A stretch of DNA of 64,000 nucleotides from CAZMIL01 sp964566425. GTDB taxonomy: Bacteria; Patescibacteriota; Microgenomatia; UBA1406; GWC2-37-13. Position 1 is the first letter of the stretch. Every line of letters begins with the position of its first letter. Below the pieces are notes generated by a model that was not told the DNA's origin, ran no database searches, and was given only the letters and a program-made list of their open reading frames with translations. The stretch is taken from NCBI GenBank assembly GCA_964566425.1, contig CAZMIL010000003.1, positions 8,427-72,426 on the forward strand, read 5' to 3'. Shown here one piece after another: positions 15,960-23,530 of the stretch. A program made the translations under genes and the position numbers.

Positions 15960-16706
15960 CTACTTAGTAGTCAGTTTTCTTTCTGGTGTTTTAACGACAG
16001 TGCCATTGGGAAGATAAAGGACGATTTGATAACTCAGATTATCAGACAGATTTAACTGAGTAGAGGTAAAAACATGGTTTTTGCTATTTTTGGGGGCAAT
16101 AGTTTTGACAAATTTTTTATTAAGTGTCTGATCATTAAAAATTATTTGCGAGCGGTCTGCGCTATTGGTTTGGAAAGCAACAATCAAGAAGCGGCCGGAA
16201 GAAGTGATCTCCAGATTTTTGATCTGATTTGCTGCTTGTAATTGCAGGCTGGCATTTCTTTGGATTGTAGAATAGGTGAAATACAAACTTGCAGAGATGA
16301 AGAGGATAAAAGATAGCACGATTACGGCCCGCAGCGACGAAAGGGGAGTCTCCCACATTTTATAGTAATCAACTTTTGTATTTTGTGCTTGTTTGAACTT
16401 AACTAAATCTTCGGGAAAGGCAAAAATTCCCCGACACCTTTGGCAACGCAAGAGAGTAACACCGCGAGGGATTGCTTCATCATTCAGAACAGCCACTAAG
16501 CGGTTGCCGTCTTTGGGACAATGTTTTATCTCCGAAGAGATCTCATCTGTTTTTTTGTCCACTGCCAGTTGAACAGCAGATTTTAAAGAGAGTCTGTTGA
16601 TTCCATTTTCTTCAAAAAAAGTCCCGCCACAGTTTGAACAGTGAAAGACGGTTTGGTTGTCGAGGTGACGTGGAGAAAGCTGCTGGCCGCAATTGGGACA
16701 CGACAT
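15960..16706 (-). CDS. Zinc-ribbon membrane protein with extracellular domain
   Basis: 248 residues: two zinc ribbons in the cytosolic part (MSCPNCGQ ... FHCSNCGG at 1-27 and HCPKDG ... LRCQRCRG at ~65-90), one membrane helix (about 125-145) and an extracellular beta domain (~150-248). The first ribbon matches the Zn-finger found in transcription-factor-like TFIIB/zf-TFIIB proteins. A -10 TATAGT lies 8 nt before the ATG. Function unknown; possibly a membrane protein linking cytosolic binding to the surface. Confidence 0.75.
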   Translation of the reverse strand: MSCPNCGQQLSPRHLDNQTVFHCSNCGGTFFEENGINRLSLKSAVQLAVDKKTDEISSEIKHCPKDGNRLVAVLNDEAIPRGVTLLRCQRCRGIFAFPEDLVKFKQAQNTKVDYYKMWETPLSSLRAVIVLSFILFISASLYFTYSTIQRNASLQLQAANQIKNLEITSSGRFLIVAFQTNSADRSQIIFNDQTLNKKFVKTIAPKNSKNHVFTSTQLNLSDNLSYQIVLYLPNGTVVKTPERKLTTK

Positions 16707-16745
16707 ATATATATACTATATATTAAATTATGTTATAAATAAAAT

Positions 16746-17048
16746 ATGGCGATTCCGCAAGCAGAAGAATTTAGACGGTTGATTGAAATGGAAGTTTTAA
16801 ATATCATTCGCGAATTAGTCGAAAAAGACGACACGCCGCGAGAAAAAATTCAGCAAATTGCTCAAACTACTTTACAAATGATCCGGCCAGGGATGCAGCT
16901 CACCGAACTTTACCAAAATGTCGTCAAGCTCGATAACCTGCATCCTGAACTAGCTCCGGTAGTTTTCAAAATTAAGACAGAATATGAAGAAAAATATCAT
17001 AAAGACATTAAAAATTTATTAGAATTTAAGATACAAGAAAAAAATTAA
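16746..17048 (+). CDS. Hypothetical helical protein
   Basis: 100 residues, almost all alpha-helical and acidic/basic mixed (IEMEVLNIIRELVEK, REKIQQIAQTTLQMIRPG, HPELAPVVFKIKTEYEEKY). -10 TATAAA ends about 6 nt before the ATG. It is divergent from the zinc-ribbon gene and 1 nt ahead of the next gene. I do not recognise the family. Confidence 0.65.
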   Translation: MAIPQAEEFRRLIEMEVLNIIRELVEKDDTPREKIQQIAQTTLQMIRPGMQLTELYQNVVKLDNLHPELAPVVFKIKTEYEEKYHKDIKNLLEFKIQEKN

Positions 17049-17049
17049 T

Positions 17050-17631
17050 ATGGCCGATGAACCGCCTAGGGAGATTGATATTCCAATTCCACCCAGAGAG
17101 CTTGATATTCCACTGCCACCAAAAACTGTTCTCAGTGAGTTGGTGAAAACTATTAGCGGAGAAACGGCTCCTGATTTTCCCAGATTGCTTCTAAGGTTTG
17201 CGGCGGAGGGTCAACAGCTATCTGGTGATTTATCTGAGCAACTTGATAAGTTGCGGCAAAAGGCCGAAGGAAATCCGCAGCAGACAGCCCTAGTTTGCGA
17301 TATTGAACTTGGTTTATTGATCAAGAGAGCGACAGAATTAAACAGTCAATTGAAAGAAAATTTGACCAAAAATGTTCTGGATATGGGCTTGGCTCTTGAG
17401 GCAAACACAGTAATTGAGGGCATCCACGAAGTCCAAAAACGGCGGCCGGTAAGTCAGCCGAATCAAGTAACTGAGTTTGCTCAAAGTTTAGGGGTTGAAG
17501 AACAAATCGCAAAGACAGATCCCTTCGGCGCATTAGAAGAAAAACTTTCCGCAGCGCTTAGAGGAGAGTTTCAAAGACAAAAAATTGGTTTGGCGATTGA
17601 AAATTGGAGTTCAACCCACAGCAAAGTTTAA
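17050..17631 (+). CDS. Hypothetical helical protein with N-terminal DIPxPPxxLD repeats
   Basis: 193 residues. The start holds a repeated Pro-rich motif (PREIDIPIPPRELDIPLPPK), followed by an all-helical part with a likely coiled coil (about 55-120). No membrane segment. It follows its neighbour by a single base (TAATATG), so it is co-translated. Function unknown. Confidence 0.65.
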   Translation: MADEPPREIDIPIPPRELDIPLPPKTVLSELVKTISGETAPDFPRLLLRFAAEGQQLSGDLSEQLDKLRQKAEGNPQQTALVCDIELGLLIKRATELNSQLKENLTKNVLDMGLALEANTVIEGIHEVQKRRPVSQPNQVTEFAQSLGVEEQIAKTDPFGALEEKLSAALRGEFQRQKIGLAIENWSSTHSKV

Positions 17632-17633
17632 AG

Positions 17634-17846
17634 TTATTCTTCCGCTTCGACGCCGAGAAGGCGAGTAATGACCTCTTTTTTATAACGGCGATCACCGCGG
17701 GAGTTAATTCTGACTGCGGGGAGTTTACCTTTTTTGCCCCAGCGTTTAATGGTTAACGGAGAAACTCTAAGTAGTTCTGCAACTTCGCGGATAGTTAAAA
17801 GATCGGGTAAATCGGAGAGTGAGACCTTTTTGTTATTGTTTGACAT
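17634..17846 (-). CDS. MerR/excisionase-type DNA-binding protein
   Basis: 70 residues from ATG 17846. The helix-turn-helix LTIREVAELLRVSPLTIKRW with wing RGDRRYKKEVI is the AlpA/Xis (HTH_17) type. The start is fixed by a perfect promoter: TTGACA (17877-17882), 17 nt, TATAAT (17854-17859, minus strand), ending 7 nt before the ATG. Such small proteins act as excisionases or local transcription factors; no integrase is nearby. Confidence 0.85.
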   Translation of the reverse strand: MSNNNKKVSLSDLPDLLTIREVAELLRVSPLTIKRWGKKGKLPAVRINSRGDRRYKKEVITRLLGVEAEE

Positions 17847-17853
17847 GGTGTGA

Positions 17854-17882
17854 ATTATAAAATTCAATTTTAATTTTGTCAA
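17854..17882 (-). promoter_or_regulatory. Perfect-consensus leaderless promoter of the HTH gene
   Basis: TTGACA - 17 nt - TATAAT with 7 nt between -10 and ATG. Initiation at the usual distance would put +1 at the A of the start codon. Confidence 0.88.
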
Positions 17883-17898
17883 CAACAAGAGCCTCCTC

Positions 17899-17927
17899 TT
17901 GACAAATACTTTTTTTTTCAATACTAT
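17899..17927 (+). promoter_or_regulatory. Promoter of the Cys-rich dockerin protein operon
   Basis: TTGACA (17899-17904), 17 nt, TACTAT (17922-17927); ATG at 17938 is 10 nt beyond. A reading frame that opens at the TTG of this -35 box is not the real start. Confidence 0.8.
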
Positions 17928-17937
17928 TTTAGTAACG

Positions 17938-19809
17938 ATGGCGCAAAAAAAACCGACAAGTACTAGGAGTTTTTATCTTCTACTTCTCACTGCACTTCTG
18001 GGATTGTTTCTATTTGTAACCTACTACGCTGTCCAACAAATCCAAGTTTATCGTTCCAGCGCGGCCTCGGGCTGTCAAAAAACTTGTCCTTCTCCTTCAA
18101 GAAAATGTTCAGGCGGAAATGTACAAGTTTGCAAGAATCCACCAGGACCAAATAATTGTATAACTTGGTCAACGGTCAGTTGTGGTGGAAAAGGTTGTTC
18201 AAATGGACAATGCAATTCCACTCCTGGCGGAGGCGGCGGAGGCGGAGGAGGCGGCAAACCTTCGCCAACACCTAGTTGTTTCACGGGGGGTAAACCTTGC
18301 ACAGGTTCCGGCGCCAAATGTTGTTCAGGAGCTTGTTCAGCCAAAACTAAAACCTGCTTACCAGTAGCAGCGACCGGACCGGGGGGCTGCGCTCCAGCAG
18401 GAGCTATTTGTTCAGGAAGCGGTGCTCAATGTTGCTCCAAGACTTGTAATAGCGGAAAGTGTGCTGTTAAGCAAGCTTGTGTTCAAGATGGTAAAGCTTG
18501 TAGTACCGGTGGGATAGGTTGTTGTAATACTAGTAGTGTCTGTCGTAATAAAAATGCTAATGGTACAGGAATTTGCGCCGTTCAATGTAAGAGCAAAACA
18601 GATGCATCTTCGTGTGTCTCAACGACAGGTTGTCAGTGGAGCGCAAGCACCAATTCATGCAGTGCTTGTAAGGGGACTACATGTCCGACAGTCGTTTGTG
18701 CGACAATACCCGATCAAACTACTTGTCAGTTATATCCAAGTTGTTCTTGGAATCCTACGACCAATACGTGTGGCACTAATTGTTTAAGTGTCACCGATCC
18801 AGCCGCTTGTAGTAATACCGCGGGTTGTTCTTGGAATAGCACCACTAACAAATGTGGTGCTATTTGCGAGATGACAACTGATCCTGCTCAATGTTTACAA
18901 TCAGGGTGTTATTGGAGTGGACAATCTTGTTCAAGCACGCCTCCAGCCTGCGGGCAAATTTCCGATCAAGCTTCTTGTACTACTTCAAGCTACGGTTGTA
19001 TCTGGGATAGTGCAAATGGCTGTCAGCCTAATTGTCCTTCATTCTTTGATCAAGCCTCTTGTACTTCTGGCGGTGGCGCAGGTTATTGTAGTTGGAATGG
19101 CACCTATTGTGTCCAGGGCTCCGGCGACGGAGGCGGCGGGGACGGCGGCGGAGGAGGCGGCGGTGGTAATCCAACTCCCACTGTTGGTCCGGGAACGCCC
19201 ACCCCAACGCCTGGTGGCGGTGGAGGAGGTGGAGGAGGAAATGCTTCAGCCACGCTCAATCTTGCGCTTTCCTTCCAAGGGATTAATCAAGCCCCGGCTT
19301 CAGGAGAAAACAGTATGGATGTGAAAGTGACGCTTACCGGCGGTCCATCAAACCAAACTATTTCTTCCACCGGAACCTTTACAGCCGATAGCAACGGTGA
19401 ATGGACAGGATCGGTTTCCTTTAATAGCGTGGCAACAGGTGGAGGCTACAAAGTCTTAGTTAAAGGAGCAAAACATATCCAGAAGAAAGTTTGTGACGCA
19501 ACACCTTCAGAGTCGGCCCTCGGTACTTATCGCTGCGGAGATGGCAACATCACTATTAACTCGGGTTCAAACAACTTTGACTTTTCCGGGATAAAGCTCT
19601 TAGTAGGTGACCTTCCACCTCAAGATGGAATAGTTGATTCTTACGACATCTCATTAGTCAGAAATAGTCTTTGTACTACAGCCAACCCGAATATCTGCAA
19701 GGAATCTGCTACCCTATCTAAAGCCGATCTTAATCTTGATGGCATTGTTGATACACAAGATTATTCTCTCTTGATTTCATCATTGTCAGTCAAATACGAT
19801 GAAAATTAA
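17938..19809 (+). CDS. Secreted Cys-rich repeat protein with C-terminal dockerin
   Basis: 623 residues from ATG 17938. Signal peptide/anchor ~9-33 (FYLLLLTALLGLFLFVTYY). Then three knottin-like units with a C-x6-C-x5-CC pattern (e.g. PCTGSGAKCCSGACS, ICSGSGAQCCSKTC), six units of C-x4-D-x3-C-x5-C-x-W-x5-C (e.g. CSWNPTTNTC, CSWNSTTNKC), two Gly-rich linkers and a beta domain. The end has two dockerin calcium loops: PPQDGIVDSYD and ADLNLDGIVDTQD. Dockerins bind cohesins; the next gene encodes one. Its disulphide-rich modules suggest an exported adhesin or ligand-binding protein. It begins a three-gene operon (gaps 23 and 16 nt). The ligand is unknown. Confidence 0.88.
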   Translation: MAQKKPTSTRSFYLLLLTALLGLFLFVTYYAVQQIQVYRSSAASGCQKTCPSPSRKCSGGNVQVCKNPPGPNNCITWSTVSCGGKGCSNGQCNSTPGGGGGGGGGGKPSPTPSCFTGGKPCTGSGAKCCSGACSAKTKTCLPVAATGPGGCAPAGAICSGSGAQCCSKTCNSGKCAVKQACVQDGKACSTGGIGCCNTSSVCRNKNANGTGICAVQCKSKTDASSCVSTTGCQWSASTNSCSACKGTTCPTVVCATIPDQTTCQLYPSCSWNPTTNTCGTNCLSVTDPAACSNTAGCSWNSTTNKCGAICEMTTDPAQCLQSGCYWSGQSCSSTPPACGQISDQASCTTSSYGCIWDSANGCQPNCPSFFDQASCTSGGGAGYCSWNGTYCVQGSGDGGGGDGGGGGGGGNPTPTVGPGTPTPTPGGGGGGGGGNASATLNLALSFQGINQAPASGENSMDVKVTLTGGPSNQTISSTGTFTADSNGEWTGSVSFNSVATGGGYKVLVKGAKHIQKKVCDATPSESALGTYRCGDGNITINSGSNNFDFSGIKLLVGDLPPQDGIVDSYDISLVRNSLCTTANPNICKESATLSKADLNLDGIVDTQDYSLLISSLSVKYDEN

Positions 19810-19832
19810 TTGCAAAAATTGAATGAATAAGG

Positions 19833-20516
19833 ATGAAAAAATATGGCAAATATTGGCTGCTACTGGGGATATTTTTTGCGCTCTTCTTTTTTAGTCCCAA
19901 AATAGTTGAAGCCGGTATACTGAAATTTGATACAACGACGGTCAACACAAACGTAGATAGTACCTTTGATGTACAGGTTGTTGTTGATGCCGCTTCGGAT
20001 GAAATAAACTCAATTGACGCCTATATCAACTATAACAGTACTCTGCTGCAAGCCCAATCAGTTTCTGCAGGTTCATATTTCCCCTCAATTGCCCAGAATT
20101 TGACTACGGGGAGAGTCTATATCGCAGGTTATGTTGACGATCCGGCCACCAGTAAAACGGGTACGGGGACCGTAGCTACGATAACCTTTAAGGCTTTACA
20201 AGAGGGGACTGTTACCTTGAGCTATTTCTGTGATACTAGCGTCAACGAATCTTCCAAAATAATTAAAAACGACATCAATGCTACCAACGTTATTGACTGT
20301 AGCAGCAACGGAAGTACAACGGTGACCATAGCCGCTGCCGGAGGATCAGGCACTGGTACGCCTACACCTACGCCTACTTCTACCAATGGGAGTGGAGGAA
20401 CATCCGATGTGACAGTGACAGAGTTGCCGCGTGCTGGAACGCTGGATAATTTGATTTCAATTTCGGTTCCGGGCTTGGTTTTGCTTACGGTTGGAATTTT
20501 GTTTAAATTCTTGTAG
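19833..20516 (+). CDS. Surface cohesin-domain protein with LPxTG-like C-terminus
   Basis: 227 residues: signal peptide (about 5-25, ending VEAG), a cohesin beta-sandwich (~28-165; starts LKFDTTTVNTNVDSTFDVQV, with SIDAYINYNSTLL and a GTGTVATITFKAL strand), a TPTPTPTST linker and a C-terminal ELPRAG followed by a hydrophobic helix and no basic tail. This last part resembles a sortase or rhombosortase-type anchor, but the motif is not canonical. Cohesins hold dockerin proteins, so the protein upstream is the obvious partner. No sortase is seen in the window. Confidence 0.88.
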   Translation: MKKYGKYWLLLGIFFALFFFSPKIVEAGILKFDTTTVNTNVDSTFDVQVVVDAASDEINSIDAYINYNSTLLQAQSVSAGSYFPSIAQNLTTGRVYIAGYVDDPATSKTGTGTVATITFKALQEGTVTLSYFCDTSVNESSKIIKNDINATNVIDCSSNGSTTVTIAAAGGSGTGTPTPTPTSTNGSGGTSDVTVTELPRAGTLDNLISISVPGLVLLTVGILFKFL

Positions 20517-20532
20517 AATAGCCTAAACTGAT

Positions 20533-21159
20533 ATGTTTCAGAACATGAGTAAGAAGAAAATGATCGCCATTGGCTTAGGGATCGTTTTAGGAATTGTAGT
20601 AATTATCCTCGGTTTTACACTTCTGCAGGGTGTGTTTACCCGTGCCAGCGATGTCCAGCCTCAAGATGTAATTATTTCCAGTGTGACCGAAAACTCGGCC
20701 CGCGTAACCTGGACAACCGACCAAGAAAGCTTAAGCAATATCGAATATGGTACCTCGCCGACAGCTTTGACTTTCAGCGCGCCAGAAACGCAAAAAACCA
20801 AAAATCACTCCGTCGATTTAACTTTACTTTCTAAAAATACTACCTACTACTTTGATATTGCTGTTGGAGATCAGAAGTTTGATAACGGAGGGATTCCTTG
20901 GACTTTTACTACAAAAAGCGGTGCAGACAGTGCGCAAGCAACAGCGGTGGATCTTACTCCCACAGCAAGCCCGACAGCAGTCCTTACCACTCCTACAGCT
21001 ACTCCGACATCAACGTTGAGTACACCGACGCCAACAGTAGCCAATGGCAGTTGTAACTACACTAACTGTGAAGACATGAAAGCGCAATTTGGCAAGGGTT
21101 GTACGACTCAAGACTACTTCAAATGTGTGCGCAAGCAAACACCCACACCTACACAATAG
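20533..21159 (+). CDS. Membrane-anchored fibronectin type III protein
   Basis: 208 residues: N-terminal helix (about 12-33), an FN3-type domain (~40-130: SVTENSARVTWTTDQESLS, IEYG, TYYFDIAVGD), a Thr/Pro-rich linker (TATPTSTLSTPTPT), and a short Cys module at the end (CNYTNCEDM ... CTTQDYFKC). ATG 20533 or 20545 could start it. Third gene of the dockerin/cohesin operon. It probably presents its C-terminal Cys module outside the cell. Convergent with the S2P gene, 2 nt apart. Confidence 0.82.
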   Translation: MFQNMSKKKMIAIGLGIVLGIVVIILGFTLLQGVFTRASDVQPQDVIISSVTENSARVTWTTDQESLSNIEYGTSPTALTFSAPETQKTKNHSVDLTLLSKNTTYYFDIAVGDQKFDNGGIPWTFTTKSGADSAQATAVDLTPTASPTAVLTTPTATPTSTLSTPTPTVANGSCNYTNCEDMKAQFGKGCTTQDYFKCVRKQTPTPTQ

Positions 21160-21161
21160 TT

Positions 21162-21827
21162 TTAGATTACTCCTGATGGGACAAGACCAACAGGCAGCAA
21201 TAATTTGAGGATAAAATTGATGACGGGTCCTAAGATGAAAGATAACATACTGCTTCCCTGCGGCCCAAGAGGGAGAATGAGGACGATAAGGAAAATCAAT
21301 CCGTATCTTTGCAACTGATACCACTCGTGAGCCTTTGCATCGGAAAAAAGACCTCCAACTATTTTGAAACCGTCCAGCGGCTCGACAGGGATAAAATTAA
21401 AAACACCCAAGAGGACATTAAGAAAGATTATTGGGACAAAGATTACAGAACCTATAGTTAAAAGAAACGAGAGATTAAAAAAAATGAACAATCTTAGAAT
21501 TATAGAAAGTCCTAAAGCTACAATAAAATTTGACCCCGGGCCGGCTAAAGAGATCAAGGCAGCATCTTTTCTCGGCTCTTTTAAATTAAAAGGGTCAAAC
21601 ATCACCGGTTTGCCCCAACCAAAGCCGACCAGAAAAAGTAGAAGAGTCCCAATTGGATCCAAATGTGCCAGTGGATTGAGAGTTAGCCTGCCCTGAAGCC
21701 TTGGAGTCGGGTCTCCCAAATAGTCGGCAACCTTAGCATGTGAATATTCATGAATAGTTATCGCAATCAGAAGGGCTAAAACATAAAGCAAAAAAGCCAA
21801 GGGACTAGAACTTAAGAGTGAAAACAT
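21162..21827 (-). CDS. Site-2 protease family (M50) membrane metalloprotease
   Basis: 221 residues, five or six helices. HEYSHA in the first core helix is the HExxH zinc motif and the NxxPxxPLDG-like segment is present as NFIPVEPLDGFK, giving the third ligand Asp. Short, PDZ-less, like the bacterial group of small S2P homologues. Such proteases cleave membrane-anchored regulators, but the target is unknown. Confidence 0.9.
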   Translation of the reverse strand: MFSLLSSSPLAFLLYVLALLIAITIHEYSHAKVADYLGDPTPRLQGRLTLNPLAHLDPIGTLLLFLVGFGWGKPVMFDPFNLKEPRKDAALISLAGPGSNFIVALGLSIILRLFIFFNLSFLLTIGSVIFVPIIFLNVLLGVFNFIPVEPLDGFKIVGGLFSDAKAHEWYQLQRYGLIFLIVLILPLGPQGSSMLSFILGPVINFILKLLLPVGLVPSGVI

Positions 21828-21888
21828 AGATTGAGCTTTAATTTTTGCTCTCTATATGCTATCATACTTGGATAAATTTGCCAAGACT

Positions 21889-22176
21889 ATGAAATGTTAT
21901 CACTGTGGCAAGACAATTCTTTTCGGGCGCTCACATACGCATCATCGTGGCGTAGCTGGTGGACGATGGAAAAAAAGAGCGCCAAAGACACAGCGCGTCT
22001 TTAAGCCCAATCTACAAGTATTCAGTATCTTTGAGGATGGCAAAGTCAAAAGAGTTAGATTATGCACGAAGTGTCTTAAGCGGATAAAAAAAGATCTTAA
22101 AGATGGAAAGAAACCGTTCTTGCAAGTGCTTAAATTTCAACCTTTAATTGCTGTTAAGACTGCGAAAACTGCTTAA
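21889..22176 (+). CDS. rpmB: Ribosomal protein bL28
   Basis: 95 residues from ATG 21889 (MKCYHCGKTILFGRSHTHHR). Binds 23S rRNA in the large subunit. It is the zinc-containing form: CYHC near the start and CTKC near residue 65. The sequence from 21856 upstream is a longer frame without support. The last 25 residues are a non-conserved extension (KFQPLIAVKTAKTA). No Shine-Dalgarno. Convergent with def by a 4-nt overlap. Confidence 0.93.
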   Translation: MKCYHCGKTILFGRSHTHHRGVAGGRWKKRAPKTQRVFKPNLQVFSIFEDGKVKRVRLCTKCLKRIKKDLKDGKKPFLQVLKFQPLIAVKTAKTA

Positions 22177-22733
22177 TATTCGACTTTTTTCAGTTTGCCG
22201 TCGGTCTGTTCTTCGTAGATCGAATTGCCTTGCTCGAGAGCTCGCTGAGTAAACAGAATACCATTGAGATGGTCAATTTCGTGCTGGATAATGATGGCTT
22301 TAAAGCCTGTAAGAGAAGCGGTTTTTTCTTCACCCTCAAGATTAAGATAGTTTATTTTGACCATTTTTTGCCGTTTAATAGGAGCCCAAATACGGGGAAT
22401 AGACAAACACCCTTCCAACTTCGAATTTTTTGGTTTTTTGACCACGTCGCCGGCCACTTCACCAACAGTTTCTTGTTGTCTAATCTGTGATTTGGAAATG
22501 ATTTTAGGATTGATAAAAACTTCAGTTTTAGCTTTGGGCGAAGGTTTAATAATGAAAAAGCGTAAGTTTATGCCGACTTGCGGAGCGGCCAGGCCGACTC
22601 CCGGCGGATCATCTTGAACGATTAACAATTTCTCCATATCTTGAACCGATTTCTTTAGGCGCCGATCAATTCTAATCACGGGTTTGGCAGGTTCGGAAAG
22701 GACTTTATCTGGTACATTCAGAATCTTTAGCAT
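22173..22733 (-). CDS. def: Peptide deformylase
   Basis: 186 residues. Removes the formyl group from nascent proteins. All three motifs are intact: GVGLAAPQVG, EGCLSIP (Cys ligand) and HEIDHLNG (two His ligands, catalytic Glu). There is an insertion between motifs 1 and 2 (about 85-105: RQQETVGEVAGDVVKKPKN), longer than in usual enzymes. Possibly leaderless or with a very short leader. Divergent from GT2 with a 29-nt gap. Confidence 0.96.
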   Translation of the reverse strand: MLKILNVPDKVLSEPAKPVIRIDRRLKKSVQDMEKLLIVQDDPPGVGLAAPQVGINLRFFIIKPSPKAKTEVFINPKIISKSQIRQQETVGEVAGDVVKKPKNSKLEGCLSIPRIWAPIKRQKMVKINYLNLEGEEKTASLTGFKAIIIQHEIDHLNGILFTQRALEQGNSIYEEQTDGKLKKVEY

Positions 22734-22762
22734 CCATAGATATTATATAATAAAGTACTAAG

Positions 22763-23521
22763 ATGAAGCTATCGCTGTGTATTGCTACATTTAACGAGGA
22801 GAAATTTATTCACTATCCATTCGATTCTACTTATTCTTGGGTTGATGAAGTGGTGATCGTTGATGGGGGATCTAAAGATAAAACGGTAGAGAGAGCCTAT
22901 TCTTATGGCGATAAAGTCAGAATTATTAAAACTACCAATCCGCCGATGTTTCACCTCAACAAACAAAAAGCGATAGAGGCGGCAAAAGGGGAGTGGATTC
23001 TGCAATTGGATGCGGACGAGTACGTCAGCAACGAATTAAAAAGGGAAATTTTGAAAACAATCAAGGGAAAAACAAAATTTGCTGCTTATTGGCTATCGCG
23101 TAAGAACTATTTTTTGGGTCGTTTTTTGATTAAGGGAGGAGTTTATCCCGACCGAACAATCCGTCTATACAAGAATGGCGTGGCACACTTTCCTTGTAAA
23201 AGCGTCCATGAGAATGTCGAAATAAACGGCAAAGTCGGTTATCTCACCAGCGATCTTTTGCATTACGCAGACCCAGAATTTTCCCGTTATCTGAAAAGAT
23301 GGAAAAGATACAACCTGTTGGATGCTAGATTGTTAGTAGAAAAAGATAAGAAGCCCGGTTTTTTCAGTTATTTTTTCGGTAAACCGCTGTGGACATTTGT
23401 CATGATGTATGGGCGGCACAAAGGGTTTATGGACGGCTGGCAAGGTCTGATTTTTGCCTTTTTTTCCTCAATCAGATATGGCGCAATCTATTTGGAATAC
23501 CAAAAGCTGAAGGAACAGTAA
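22763..23521 (+). CDS. Family 2 glycosyltransferase
   Basis: 252 residues. GT-A fold: LCIATFNEEKFI, VIVDGGSKDKT, then the DXD site as LQLDADEYV and VHENVEI/HYADP near the acceptor site, as in LPS core WaaE/KdtX-like beta-glucosyltransferases. One amphipathic or membrane segment near the C-terminus (FFSYFFGKPLWTFVMMY). Probably adds sugars to a lipid-linked or surface glycan. -10 TATAAT is 11 nt before the ATG. Confidence 0.92.
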   Translation: MKLSLCIATFNEEKFIHYPFDSTYSWVDEVVIVDGGSKDKTVERAYSYGDKVRIIKTTNPPMFHLNKQKAIEAAKGEWILQLDADEYVSNELKREILKTIKGKTKFAAYWLSRKNYFLGRFLIKGGVYPDRTIRLYKNGVAHFPCKSVHENVEINGKVGYLTSDLLHYADPEFSRYLKRWKRYNLLDARLLVEKDKKPGFFSYFFGKPLWTFVMMYGRHKGFMDGWQGLIFAFFSSIRYGAIYLEYQKLKEQ

Positions 23522-23530
23522 TAATTGCCG

